A DNA stretch of 64,000 bases, from positions 66,788,392 to 66,852,391 of the forward strand of contig CM059559.1 of the NCBI GenBank assembly GCA_030386875.1, read 5' to 3'. Both the position numbers and the translations under genes were made by a program. Positions 10,821-22,084 of the stretch are shown here, piece by piece (positions within the stretch are counted from its first letter, which is position 1; each line of letters begins with the position of its first letter). The notes beneath the pieces were generated by a model. The model saw nothing but the letters and a program-made list of their open reading frames with translations. It did not search any database and was not told the origin of the DNA. This DNA comes from Morinoia aosen (taxonomy: Eukaryota; Arthropoda; Malacostraca; Amphipoda; Talitridae).

Positions 10821-12541
10821 ATTGGTTTTTAAAATATCTTAAAATTAATATACCTAGATGACACACACACACGAGTATTGAAAAACTCGTGTCATTAGTC
10901 GAAAAGAAATGATTGAGGGCAATGAACTCCTAATCTAGCTTAATCTACATTCGATAATACATGTAATGATAATTATAAGAGATAACACAATTTCATGGAC
11001 GATGCATTTTCATTGTGGGGTGAAAACACTTTTTACAGTTTACATGTACATGACATAAAACTTCACAATTCTTGACGCCAGGAAATAATATATGAAACCT
11101 CTTGTTTCGGTCAATGTTCACAAGTGTCATTTTAAGGAAGCATGAAAAGAAGAAAAATATATATATAAATATATATCCATATACACACATATGTACATAT
11201 ACGTATGCATGTGTGTATATATCCATACACACACTCACACACACACACATACACATACACACATATATATATATACATATTTGTACATATAAGCATGAGG
11301 ACCAAGAAGATTATAGGTTTTGTATTTCTGATTCAACAATTTTAACATAACGGTCATTAGTTAACAAGCATTGTATTTAAATATGAATGGATGATCGCAC
11401 AACAAATGTATAGTTTTTACATGAATGCTTTACAATACTAAAGATATGACGAGTTAGGTAATGTTACAAGTTGAGAGTGCACAGAAAAAAGACCATTATC
11501 TCTAGTAAAATGCTAGTTGTCAGTCTAGTACACACATATGTGCACGTATACATGTAAAATATTTACACATACACATGCACACATATACCCACGCACATAC
11601 TTACACCTACACACATACCTACACCTAACTCGTAAGCATACATACACAAATGCATTTCTATGCATCGAGGCAATACATACGCATTCTACAGAGTGTCATA
11701 CGCATAGCGTGGACACGTACACATTTACACAAGTAAGCATGTGCGCAAATATCAGCGTAAACTAGTCAGTATAAACCAGAATTCCAATCGAGGGAAACGG
11801 AGAAAATATCTTTTATTATAGCATGAATTTTTTATAATTTCGTACTAAAAATAGTGGCACAAAACAGTCTACTTAAGTCAGAAACATGAAAACGATTGTG
11901 GGACGTGAATAAGAAAGAAAACATTAATGTCCTGTAAAGGTTTCATATTAGAAAAGAAAAATCACATTATCTTTGAAATATGGCGCAAATTGTCGGTCAT
12001 TGATAAACAAACATAGGTATCACATTATTATAAGCATATAACTATTAGCCGAAATAGTATATTACTGCAGTATAAATGGATGATCACACAACGAATTTAA
12101 TTTTTTTTACATGGATGCTTTACAATTTCATTTTAAAAATAACACATTATCTTTGTAATATGGTGCAGAATGTCTAATTGATCAACACACACACACATAG
12201 GTACCATGACGGTCTAGTTTGATGCTTGCACTGAAACGGAGAGGAATGACATAAAATGCACCTTCGACTGGTTCATCTACTCTAGTGCACACAGTTGTAC
12301 GTGCACATATACACACCCATATGCGCACATACACCTATATACGTACACACATATACAAGTAAGCATGTCCGCAAATGACAACGTATAGGCGGTCAAATCA
12401 TAATACCTACGCATACTTCAAAACTGTTGTGTGATGTCTTGAATTATAAAACAACGAGCGAGGGAGATTGTTCAGCAATGGAGATACCAGGTAAATGAGA
12501 TTCGTCAGTACTCATTCAGTATGTTCTGTAACTAAGGATTA

Positions 12542-12870
12542 TTATTGAGACACAAGATGACGAGTTATTTTGGCTTTAAATTCTCTCGGTCTTTGAGGGA
12601 CTTTAATACTCAGGGGAAGTTTGTTCCACAGTAAGGCGCCTGATATGGACAGAGCCTTCTGCCCTAAGTGAGATGAACGATCGTTGACTAAGATATTATT
12701 GTTTCTGTTCGGTTTTTGATTGGTTACAGTGGGTGGATGGAAACGCACTATCTCAGCATTGCTCTGAGGAAGATATGACGAGGAGAATACGTATTGGGCC
12801 TTCTGCATGAGGAGCCTTTCTTGGATAGGGATCCAGCCGAGTTTGTTGAGGAGAGGGGTTACGTGATCAC
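12542..12870 (-). pseudogene. LINE-B reverse transcriptase C-terminal fragment (copy 1)
   Basis: The minus-strand frame M-Q-K-A-Q-Y-V-F-S-S to I-T-R-H-L-V-S-Q is nearly identical to the last 88 residues of the complete protein at 48228. It covers the jockey/CR1-type C-terminal region with R-S-S-H-L-G-Q-K and L-L-W-N-K-L-P. It holds no catalytic residues and is an inert fragment. Confidence 0.9.
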
Positions 12871-12879
12871 TTCTTTTAC

Positions 12880-13808
12880 GTGATCACTTACGTGATAGAG
12901 AACCTCAGTTGACACTGAAAAAATTCAGTGACAATGAGGGATGCCCTTTTAACTTTCTTCACTTTCAAGAGTCCTTTTCTAATGCCCTTCAGGCTTATCC
13001 TAACATGAGTGAGAAACAAAAATTCATCTTCCTCAAAAATCAGCTTCAAGGAAGAGCTCTCAGTCTTATAGAGGGACTTCCTAACGAAGAAACTAGTTTT
13101 CTATCTGCTTGGGCCTTGCTTAAGCAAGATTTCCTTAAAGCAGACAAATTAATCTCATTAGCTCTTGATGAGATCCTGAGCGATCCCAGTGTTCATAACT
13201 TACCCGAAATTAATTCCTTTATTTCTAAGGTTAAATTTCGCCTTCTTGAGCTTTCTAAATTGGGTTTGGATTTCTCTAATGAGAAATCGGGTAACCTACT
13301 GTTTTCCTCGGTAATTAAATCTAAACTTCCTGAATTTTTCCTGTTGGAACTTCTTCGCTATTTTAAAGCGAGTTTCTTTTCTTTGGAGATGTTTGAGAAT
13401 GCTCATAAAGTGCTTTCTTTGCTCGAAACAAAAAGTAAATCCAAACCGTCTCATGTATTCCGTAACAGGGAAACAGAACTGGTGACCCGTACAGAGGTAA
13501 GGGATAAAACGCAATATTTACCTAAACCAAATAAGTCGCCCGATGTTAAGGTGTGTAAATTTTGTAACAAGGTTAACCATGCTTCCTTTGCATGCAGCCG
13601 ATTTAATTCGCACGAAAAGCGTGTGAAACGGGCTGGTGAATTGAATTTATGTTCTACCTGTCTCAGTAGTAAACATGTGTCTAGTGCGTGTCCCTCCAAA
13701 GTTAGGGGTCTCCCATTTCTGTGGTCCTTGTGTAAAGCTAATAATCATGTTAGCTCTTTGTGTCCTAAATTTGTTGAATCCAGTGCATTCGTTGCAACTA
13801 ACTCATGA
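12880..13808 (+). pseudogene. BEL-1 gag, DUF1759-like and zinc-knuckle part
   Basis: The frame resumes with P-Q-L-T-L-K-K-F-S-D and continues C-P-F-N-F-L-H-F-Q-E-S-F-S-N-A, M-S-E-K-Q-K-F-I-F-L-K-N-Q-L-Q-G-R-A, the typical BEL Gag DUF1759 pattern. It ends with Cys/His knuckles: C-K-F-C-N-K-V-N-H-A-S-F-A-C, C-S-T-C-L-S-S-K-H-V-S-S-A-C and a third C-x2-N-N-H-V-S-S-L-C lacking its first Cys. Gag forms the particle and binds RNA. It ends at a UGA (13806-13808), after which the protease is in the same frame. The upstream half is separated by LINE-B. Confidence 0.85.
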
Positions 13809-14267
13809 CGGTTAAAGGCACGTCTTAGGATGTGCCCTCTTGTTGCTCTCACCACCAAGTTTGGTGGTGTAACTAAGCGTGTAAACTTTTTAATTGATAG
13901 CGGCAGTCAGTCGTCGCTGATTGATTTGGCGACCATAAGTTCAGACTATTCTGATACAGACTTGCAGGAGCTAACTATTAACACTGTAGGTGCTTCTGTT
14001 CCTTTAATTGGCAAGCAAATTAGCAGTGAACTCGTGCTTCCGAACAATGAGAAGCATGCGCTTAATGTTTTCGCCATGCGAAATTTAAATCTCCAAATGG
14101 GTATGAGAAATTTGAAGGATAAAATCGCAATTTTGAAAACTAAACTCCCTTTGTCGACTTCCTATCCGGAAGTTATAAATGATAGCATCCAAATTAGCGG
14201 AATTTTGGGTGTAGATGCTCTTCAAGCGTTTAGCGTGTTTGAATTGCAAAACGTAAATGGCTATTAG
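13809..14267 (+). pseudogene. BEL-1 aspartic protease region
   Basis: Conserved from C-P-L-V-A-L-T-T-K-F-G-G, with the active-site motif L-I-D-S-G-S-Q-S-S-L-I-D (Asp-Ser-Gly at 13896-13904). It is followed by a hydrophobic flap-like region and I-L-G-V-D-A-L-Q-A-F. BEL proteases mature the Gag-Pol polyprotein in the particle. The frame ends in a UAG at 14265-14267, in frame with the RT part that follows, so the stop is probably a nonsense mutation in a single polyprotein. Confidence 0.85.
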
Positions 14268-14270
14268 GCC

Positions 14271-15766
14271 ATGCGCATTTCTAACGGGTTTCTACCCTTT
14301 GGAGAGTTAAAGTGTTACAACTCCTCTTTATCTTCTCTTGTTGCTTCTCAAACGAAGAAGCAACCTAATGATCTTAAGACTTCCGTTGGAAGCAATGGTA
14401 ATGTTAAATTATGTAAAAATTCTCTGTCTTCTGCCAATGTAAATGAAGCTAATGTTGAAATGTGTAAACCTGCTCTTTCTCTTGACAGTTTAAATGCATC
14501 CAAATCTAAAGCTAAAAGGAAAATCGCCAAGTGTAAATTGAATGCCAATCGTTACCGTAATGTTCTTGCTGATTTCTTTGAAACTCCGAAAGTATGCACA
14601 TCATTGTTAGACGTTTCAGAGCAATGCGTAGTTCAGACTGGATTGGAGCAGCTTCTTGACCTAGAGCTTATTGGTATACCCTCTAAGGAGGAAGAGAATG
14701 ATAAGGAATTGGAAGATTTTAAAGACAGTGTTAAACTTGATGAAGGTAAATATTTTGTCAAGTTACCGTGGAATCGCCAACTTTTGGCTAGAGTACCTGA
14801 TAATTTTGTATTAGCTAGATATCTAGCTCGTAAATTGACGACTTATAATGCCCTAAAAGGGATTGAACAGGCCTATAATGACGTATTCCTTGAGCAGCTG
14901 GAATTGGGCATCATTGAACCCATTTCCGTTAAAAAACTAGATGTGCAAGCTCACAAATGGATCCCGCATAGGCCGGTCCTACGTACACATGTTGAAACTT
15001 CCAAAATCAGACCTGTTTTTAATTGTTCTTCAAAGGTCAAGGGTTTGCCCAGTCTGAACGAAGCCTATTATGTTGGTCCTAATCTGATGAATAATTTGTT
15101 AGGACTTTTGGTCTATTTCCGTGCTAATAGCATAGCAGTACTTGCTGACATATTTAAGGCGTTCTTGCAGGTAAAACTTGCTTGTGATTTTGACCGCAAT
15201 CAGTTTAGTTTCGTCCTTTTCAAGGATGGCAAATTCTCTTACTTCCGTTATACAACGCTGTTGTTCGGGTTTGTTGCATCGCCTTATATTCTTAACTATC
15301 TTCTTAAATTGCACGCTCAAACTATTACTGATTTGACAGTTAGAGACGTTATGGCAAATAAGCTGTACGTCGACAATTTAGTGTTTACGACAGAAAGTCC
15401 TGAACTAGAGCTTAGCACATTTCGAAGCGCCAATAGTGCATTTGAGGAGAGTGGATTTCCGTTACGCAAATGGAAGTCCAATAATTCTGAACTTCTTTCC
15501 CAAACTGACCCTGCTCTATGTAGTGCCGAAGTGCACTCCAGAGTTCTAGGGTATGACTATAACTCTTCTACTGATCTTCTTTCTCTGTCTGTAAAAAAGT
15601 TGGACTCTTCGTGTAAAACACGAAGAAAAATTCTTTCTGAAGTAGCGTCTATTTATGATCCCTTGGGAATTTTGTTGCCCTTTTCTGTGCGAGGTAAGCT
15701 CATTTTGAGAAAATTGACGCCCTTGAGGCTAGGTTGGGATCAGGATGTTCCGGAAGATTTATGTAA
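14271..15766 (+). pseudogene. BEL-1 reverse transcriptase region
   Basis: After a linker and an A-R-V-P-D-N-F-V-L-A-R-type segment come H-K-W-I-P-H-R-P-V and I-R-P-V-F-N-C-S-S-K. The RT palm follows: A-D-I-F-K-A-F-L-Q-V (first catalytic Asp near 15146), F-G-F-V-A-S-P-Y-I-L-N, and L-Y-V-D-N-L-V (15365-15376), the Y-x-D-N variant of the catalytic box seen in BEL/Pao elements. It then enters the Pao-type connector (S-E-V-A-S-I-Y-D-P-L-G). Harbinger copy 2 interrupts at 15767; because 1600+3 bp were added, the frame changes but the coding resumes cleanly at 17370. It reverse-transcribes element RNA. Confidence 0.85.
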
Positions 15767-17366
15767 AGGGGTGTTTACACTAGGGGACATTTCGGCTGTG
15801 AGGCGCGACTCGTGTAGCCGAAGCTCACCTCTGAGGCTCAAATTTGTGTGTGTGAGCCCGAAGTTCCCGATTCGCTTTGGTTGAATCCGTGGAGCGGCTA
15901 AACGTGTGCGAGGCGCAGGCTCGCAGCTCTAGACCGGTCAGTGTGCGGATGGCAGTCATCAAGTGAGGTAGCGCCTCTCGCTCACCCGTAATGGCTGACT
16001 CAACACTGCCGCGAGAAACTACACTGCTTCTAATTGAAATATTCTAAGCCCATCAATGCCTTTGGCAGACTAAAAGCTGCGTATATAAGGAGGCTGCTTT
16101 CCATTTTATTTTAATGAAAATGAACGAATATAGTAACATTTCACTCATGCAAATAAAAAAGAGATTACGTAGCTACGATGCAGCATCAATATTCACACAA
16201 GCTCGTCTACAGCAATCCATATTTCAAAGCAGCAGGCCACACTGACTGGTTTTGTGCTGCATGGCTGCCACTTTTGTTTGACCAAAAAAATCTAGTATGA
16301 CCTCAAAAAATATCGAGAAACATCTAGATTTAAAAATAAAACATCCAAAAATATATCTAGGAATAAATTAATTATCTGCTATCATAAATTAGTTGAACAA
16401 TAGCATATAAGGATATTTATATCATAAATTGCCTTATATTAGGCAACTTATATTTATATGAATAATCTAGTATCCTGATATTCACCCTAATAAAGCTCGG
16501 TATCCAAATATTCTTCAATTCCTCACGTGTTGCGAGTAGAAAGGTCAGTCTCTATTGCATAGCAAATTATCAATGCTCAGATTCCTACTTATCAACAATT
16601 GTTTTAAGGCTTTCACACCGCTATCTTCATCACTTTTAATAATTTTGCAATTGCTAAGTAAGTTGATTCTATTTTATTAGATTGATGACTTTAGTATATA
16701 ACTGATAGGTACACCAAGTAGTTTCATGATAGAAATATCATTGCTTCCATCCAACAATAAACTGAACTCATTGTTACCAATATCATTGGTCAGTCTTTCG
16801 TCAAAATGAGGCCACAATACATTCTTGATAATGTATGTGCATTTTATTCCATGATTTTTTGATATCATCACTAGTTTTGCAATTGGAGATAGTGTGCTTT
16901 AGCTTATGAACCGTGAAATAGCCGTCTTGGTGTCGTTCATAATCTGAATATAACATGATCAGAATATGGTTGCTTCACTATTCAGACAATTTGCTTAAGT
17001 TAATTAACAAATATAATAAGAATGAAGTAGTAACCAACCATTATGGTGAATTCTTAATTCGAATTTACAGTAATCTATCATATACATAGCTAAATTGTAA
17101 TTCTAGCTAGAAAATTTTCTAGCATGCTGAAAAAACTATATAGGTTTTATAGCTAATATCTAGGTTCGAAATTTTACATCTAGGCTTCAGCAAAAACATC
17201 TAGATCTAGCTATATAAAATCTAGAGTGGCAGCCCTGTTGAGCAGCGCGCGCTCCATGGCTCGCTCCAATGGTGTCTAGTCTAAACGCGCATGGCTCTTG
17301 TGAAGCTCCACACGAGGCGTCTACACGTGAGCCTGCAGCAAAATGTAGACCAGTGTAAACGGCCCT
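15767..17366 (+). mobile_element. Harbinger-like non-autonomous element copy 2 (1600 bp)
   Basis: It starts AGGGGTGTTTACACT and ends AGTGTAAACGGCCCT, imperfect inverted ends. Flanks are TAA at 15764-15766 and 17367-17369. A 3-bp TWA duplication and GGG-YGTTTAC ends fit PIF/Harbinger. The interior is AT-rich with no transposase. Clusters of ATCTAG lie near both ends (about 16285-16470 and 17100-17225). It is inserted in BEL-1 pol. Copy 1 (8351-9059 plus 20554-21429) is about 1585 bp when the BEL-1 insert is set aside. Confidence 0.85.
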
Positions 17367-17369
17367 TAA

Positions 17370-18636
17370 GGAATGGCAAAGCTGTTGTCGGGAGTTTTCG
17401 GAGTTGAGGGATTTTGAGTTTCCTAGGATGACTTTGGCTGAGACCAAAACAACGCAACTTGTTGTATTTTGTGATGCTAGTGCTAGCGCCTTTGGTACCT
17501 GTATTTATAGCGTCCAAGAGGATCGCAGCGCATTACTTTTCGCTAAAGTTAAAGTTTCGCCTTCTCGCCAGCGAACTCTTCCTTCTCTGGAACTTTTGGC
17601 AGTGTTTCTTGCCTACCAGTGTCTCATATCTCTTCTGTGTGATGTTAATTTTCCTTACAAAGTGTCTAATGTTACTATTCTCACTGATTCTTAAGTTACC
17701 ATAGCTTGGCTCTTGAGCGGTAAACCTCCTCGAAAAAATGTATTTGTAAACAACAGAATAAAAGAAATAGAAACCATGCGTAAGAAGTTAGAATATGAGA
17801 CTTTGGCTGCTTTCAGCTATGAGTATGTACCCACGATGTTTAACGTTGCTGACATGTTGACACGGGGTATTAAGGTTTCTAAGTTTCTAGAATGTAAATT
17901 GTTATGGTTAGAAGGTCCTTGTTGGATCAGTGAAAGTAGAGATAAGTGGCCTAAGGGGCACTTAGGATGCATTCCACAGCAATTTGTTTCCGATACGTGC
18001 ATCGCAGTTAATGTTGCTCACCCAGGTGAAACTTCGATTGCGGAGATTGAGCGCTTTTCCTCCTACCCCAAACTACTAGGTGTGGTAGAGAAGGTTTTTA
18101 GGGCTGTTGCAATCTGGAAGCACGCTGATCCGGGGGAGTCTAAACTGCGAGCGTTTCTTTACCTCATTTCCTCTATGCAAAGAGAGCATTTTGCCAGCGA
18201 GATAGAGGCCTTGGAAACCAAGAATCCTCGTCCGCCTTTGCTTGTTAGATCTTTCAACTTGTTTCTTGATTCTCATAATTTAATTAGATCTAACAGTCGC
18301 ATTGTCTTAGCAGAGGAATTAGATTACAACACTAGAAATCCTATTCTGTTGTCTAGTTTTTCTCATCTAACCTATCTACTAATATTGCATACCCATAAAA
18401 CTTTAAATCATCAGGGTGTTGAATCGACTGTACAGAAACTTCAAGTGGACGGTTACTTGATACCGTGCTGTAAGCGCACTGTGCGTGGCGTTCTATCCAA
18501 ATGCATAGTATGCAAGCGGGTGAACGCTAAGGCTTTCTCTTATCCTGACCCGCCAGCTTTGCCTGACAGTCGGACTTATTTTGTAAGACCTTTTGTTACC
18601 ACAGTATTTACTTTTCTGCTCATTTCTGGGTGTTAG
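17370..18636 (+). pseudogene. BEL-1 RNase H and integrase N-terminal region
   Basis: The frame continues with R-M-T-L-A-E and the RNase H motif V-F-C-D-A-S-A-S-A-F-G (catalytic Asp), then L-E-L-L-A and I-L-T-D-S. An in-frame UAA (17692-17694) follows D-S, after which V-T-I-A-W-L-L continues in the same frame. The integrase zinc finger is L-H-T-H-K-T-L-N-H-Q-G...C-I-V-C (18400-18520). It ends near 18610-18636 where a frameshift moves the core domain to another frame. RNase H degrades the RNA template; integrase inserts the DNA copy. Confidence 0.85.
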
Positions 18637-19784
18637 ACCCGTTTGGCCATAAACAAAAGGTGTATCTTTTACTATTTACGTGTTTTCAAACTAGAGCTAT
18701 TCATATAGAGATTCATCCTTCCATGACGTTGGAAGAATTTTGTTTTGCCTTCATTCGCTTCACGAACGAAAAAGGTGTCCCTAACACCGTGTATTCCGAT
18801 AATGCTAAAACTTTCGTAGCTGCTTCTGACCTTTTGGCAGAAGTCTTAACTTCTTCCTTGTATGAAGAACGTTTCCGCACATTTAACATTAAATTTTAAA
18901 CTATCCCGATCTATAGTCCACAATTTGGTGCGATCTGGGAACGCTTGTTTAAATATATTAAGGAGAGTTTGTACAAGCTTTTTGGCCGTAGCACTTATCC
19001 TTACTCTACTTTTCTCACTGCAATTTCAGACATCTCTCTTAATCTTAATCGACGTCCTCTTTCCTACACAGAGACGGGGGACACTATTCTGCCTATCATG
19101 CCTATTCAATTCCTTCAGCTTTACCCAAATTCTAACTCTTTAATAATTTCCGATGAGGTCCCTGACTTGGAAACCGAGGACGATGACCGTCGAGAGCATC
19201 TGCTCTCCGCGCTTGAGAGACGCGACGTCATGGTGGCCAAGTTTAGGGAGCTCTGGTACTCTCAGTATTTAATCACCCTAAGAGGTCCATATCCTCTTAA
19301 ATCGTTACCTCTGAATAATAAATTTTTGTCTGTAGGTCAGGTTGTCCTATTAAGGCACCCTATAAGACCTAGACCATTTTGGACCTTAGTCCGTATCATC
19401 GCGCTACTTCCTGGACGCGATGGTAAGGTACGGGTCGTTAAAATTGTAAAGGCTGATAACTCTGAGGCTGCCGTTAAAATTTCTTTACTTTACCCCCTGG
19501 AGTTAGCTGCTTCTGATACTGCTTCAGAGGAGGGGTGGGAAAGCGCAGAGGGAAGTTCGAGTGAAGAGTTACATCCTTCTTTCGAGCCTCCCGGGTGTCC
19601 TTTTTCTCGTGAGGGTAGTTCTTTTTCTATTGAACGCCTCAGAGATCAGCACAATTCTTTGGAATCAGATTCCTCGGAAACTTCCGAAGAACCTGAAATT
19701 GAGGCAGCTGCACGTCCTAGGCGGCAGGCAGCTCGCCAGCAACGTAGCAAGCTTGCAAATTTAATCAGGCGAGGGCACCTCTAA
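18612..19784 (+). pseudogene. BEL-1 integrase core and DUF5641-like tail
   Basis: The core reads F-W-V-L-D-P-F-G-H-K-Q-K-V-Y, V-Y-S-D-N-A-K-T-F (second catalytic Asp) and G-A-I-W-E-R-L-F-K (Glu). An in-frame UAA at about 18897 lies before P-Q-F-G-A-I-W-E. The first Asp of the D-D-E triad is not evident where D-F/Y-F-G-P is expected. The tail from 18945 has L-N-R-R-P-L-S-Y and the DUF5641-type V-G-Q-V-V-L-L-R...P-F-W-T-L-V-R-I-I...G-R-D-G-K-V-R-V-V. It ends in an acidic, Ser/Glu-rich stretch and an Arg-rich C-terminus. Confidence 0.85.
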
Positions 19785-19954
19785 TGTCGTTACCTACTTT
19801 TTTGCACTTAAAATAACTATGCGCTTAAATGTAATTGGTGTTCTTTCTATGCTTCCTCTGGAAAGCAACATCAATATATTAAAATGTTTAAATGTCTAAA
19901 TCTATGTAACGGAAATTTCTCATGAAAACTCCGTTTTTTCTCTTGCCGGGATTG

Positions 19955-20549
19955 TGTCGGGATTCCAATCATTGTTCGTACGCTAAGATCCTTTGTGGAG
20001 TCTATAAGGCACACAAGGCCTTCCGCAATAAGGGGCACAGACTGTGCTCCTTATAATAAGCCTAAAAATTAACAAAGCTGATAATTTTACGGCTAAGCGG
20101 AGCAATGGCGGGGGTCCTCACGTCTACGGCAAAAAATATAAACGTTAACACTAAAACGTTCGTCTGCTCTTCTTGTACGAGTCCTAAGCCATAGCGAAGG
20201 ATTCGGGCAAGCTGATGTGCGTGACAACCGGAGCCTGCCACGTCAGATTGAACACGGCCGTGATCGCGGGCGCACGTTCCAGTTGTGTGCTGCGCGTTAC
20301 TCGGCTTTCAGCCCTCGCTACAGTTGGCCCTTGGGTACTGGACAGCCGGCTACATTGAAAACGTGTTCACCAGAACATTGTTTTCGAAGATCTTCAGGTG
20401 AGACTCCTGCTATTTGACGCTCCGCTTAAATGTTTAATTATCTTAACTTGCAGCGTTACCAGGCCCCAGATGGGTGCTCGGTAAGTGTGTGTGCTGTTGG
20501 GCCCGTTAATACGGGTAGTTGCGTCCACTTGTTAAATTGGCTGCGCACA
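19955..20549 (+). repeat. BEL-1 3' LTR
   Basis: 595 bp, TGTCGGGATTCCAATC to GCTGCGCACA, followed directly by ATTT and Harbinger copy 1. It differs from the 5' LTR by scattered substitutions, consistent with an old insertion. The bases just upstream (CTTGCCGGGATTG) make a poor polypurine tract. Confidence 0.9.
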
Positions 20550-20553
20550 ATTT

Positions 20554-21429
20554 CCCCTTATAAGCTTGGTATCCAAATATTCTTCAATTTCACACGTGTT
20601 GCGAGTAGGAAGGTCAGTCTCTATTGCATTGCAATTATCAATGCTCAGATTCCTACTCATCAACAATTGTGTTAAGGCTTTCACACCGCTGTCTTCATCA
20701 CTTTTAATAATTTTGCAATTACTAAGTAAGTTGATTCTACTTTATTAGATGCATTGCTTTAGTATATAACTGATACACCAAGTAGTTTCACGATAGAAAT
20801 ATCATTGCTTCCATCCAACAATAAACTGAACTCATTGTTACCAATATCATTGGTCAGTCTTTCGTCAAAATGAGGTCACAATACATTCATGATAATGTAT
20901 GCGCATTTTATTCCATGATTTTTTGATATCATCACTAGTTTTGCAATTGGAGATAGTGTGCTTTAGCTTATGAACCGTGAAATAGCCGTCTTGGTGTCGT
21001 TCATAATCTGAACATAACATGATCAGAATATGGTTGCTTCACTATTCAGACAATTTGCTTAAGTAAATTAACAAATATAATAAGAATGAAGTAGTAACCA
21101 ACCATTATGGTAAATTCCTAATTCGAATTTACAGTAATCTATTATATACATAGCTTAATTGTAATTCTAGCTTGAAAATTTCTAGCATGCTGAAAAACCT
21201 ATATCGATTTTACAGCTAATATCTAGGTTCGAAATTTTACATCTAGGCTTCAGCAAAAACATTTAGATCTAGCTATATAATATCTAGAGTGGCAGCCCTG
21301 TTGAGCAGCGCGCGCTCCATGGCTCGCACCAATGGTGTCTAGTCTAAACGCACATGTCTCTTGTGAAGCTCCACACGAGGCGTCTACACGTGAGCCTGCA
21401 GCAAAATGTAGACCAGTGTAAACGGCCCT
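20554..21429 (+). mobile_element. Harbinger-like element copy 1, right part
   Basis: Collinear with copy 2 from about 16490 to its end: GGTATCCAAATATTCTTCAAT, the GTTTTAAGGC-type segment, the ATCTAG cluster (21180-21290), then GGCAGCCCTGTTGAGCAGCGC and the terminal AGTGTAAACGGCCCT. It is the continuation of 8351-9059 after BEL-1. It carries no gene. Confidence 0.8.
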
Positions 21430-21770
21430 TTACTTTCACGGATTTCCGCAGGTATTGAGTTCCAAGTTTTAGTTACAACGAAGAAGATGCTGTGTTGCGA
21501 CCGAGCCTTTGAATAATACGGAAGCATGAATTAACTTCTATTTCGGGTTAAATGGTCGTGATGACCAGTTTTCACAGTTAATAATTGTTTCAGGCTATTG
21601 TCGCGTCTTACAAGACGCGAAATTTTAAAAATTTTATCAGGCAACATTTTGCGGATCCGCGCTGGTCCGCAAGACTGACGCCAGCGTTCTATTTGGTTGA
21701 AGTGCGTGGGAGGAACAGGTTCCCGGATAATCTTAAGTTTCTGTGTCTATTTAGTGTGATATGTCAGAAA
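21430..21770. other. Unassigned spacer between Harbinger copy 1 and BEL-3
   Basis: About 340 bp with no recognisable gene. It ends at the ATTAT target duplication of BEL-3 (21771-21775) and may continue at 24959. Confidence 0.5.
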
Positions 21771-21775
21771 ATTAT

Positions 21776-21996
21776 TGTAGAAAACTATTTTTTGTTTTCT
21801 GCTTTTTTGGGAATTTAAGATGATTCGAGACGATGGTTACCGTTTATTAACACGTTTCGAATGATCGGAAGACCTAGGCTGTTAACTTGTCGACATTCTA
21901 TTCTCGTATGCCTGGGCTAAGAATTTCAGGCGCGATTACAGCGTTAATCGTACAGTACGGTACTAAGAAAAATGTTACTGAGGCGAGTCTTCTACA
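21776..21996 (-). repeat. BEL-3 3' LTR
   Basis: As written on the plus strand it runs TGTAGAAAAC to GAGTCTTCTACA; on the minus strand it also begins TGTAGAAGAC and ends TTTCTACA. The purine-rich GAGGGCCGG next to it on the minus strand could be the polypurine tract. Confidence 0.9.
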
Positions 21997-22084
21997 CCGG
22001 CCCTCAATTTGAATGCAGGGATTTCAATTGTTTTATTGAACATGCATTCAAATTCACATAAAAGAAAAAATTCATTTAAAGAGA

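Larger units (their letters stand above)
10755..12893 (-). mobile_element. LINE-B copy 1, 5'-truncated, in BEL-1 gag
   Basis: The 3' end is at the left: an AAGAAAGAAAAAAGAAAAG tail, then the family 3'-UTR hairpins at 10801-10820 and 10869-10892. A CA/TA-rich 3' UTR to about 12540 follows, then the last 88+ codons of the RT protein. It is collinear with 46500-48565. It breaks off after GATCACTTCTTTT, followed by a short filler repeating ACGTGATCACTT, and then BEL-1 gag resumes. Orientation is opposite to BEL-1. Confidence 0.9.
9060..20549 (+). mobile_element. BEL-1: BEL/Pao LTR retrotransposon, decayed, with two nested insertions
   Basis: LTRs at 9060-9652 and 19955-20549 (TGTCGGG...CACA) are flanked by the 4-bp duplication ATTT (9056-9059, 20550-20553). 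Inside, in BEL/Pao order, are Gag with zinc knuckles, an aspartic protease, RT, RNase H, and integrase with an H2C2 finger and a DUF5641-like tail. Gag is split by an antisense truncated LINE-B (about 10755-12893) and pol by Harbinger copy 2 (15767-17366). In-frame stops at about 13806, 14265, 17692 and 18897 and a frameshift near 18610 show it is dead. There is no envelope gene. It sits inside Harbinger copy 1. Confidence 0.9.

Noticed and set aside
11102..11765. Open frames in CA/TA-rich sequence (Tyr/Thr/His-rich peptides)
   Set aside because: Microsatellite translation within the LINE-B 3' UTR.
13800..13830. UGA followed by CGG at the BEL-1 gag-protease boundary, a context known for stop-codon readthrough
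   Set aside because: The +1 frame across the junction also looks coding (M-T-V-K-G-T), so a frameshift explains the stop more simply, and this element has three other nonsense codons.
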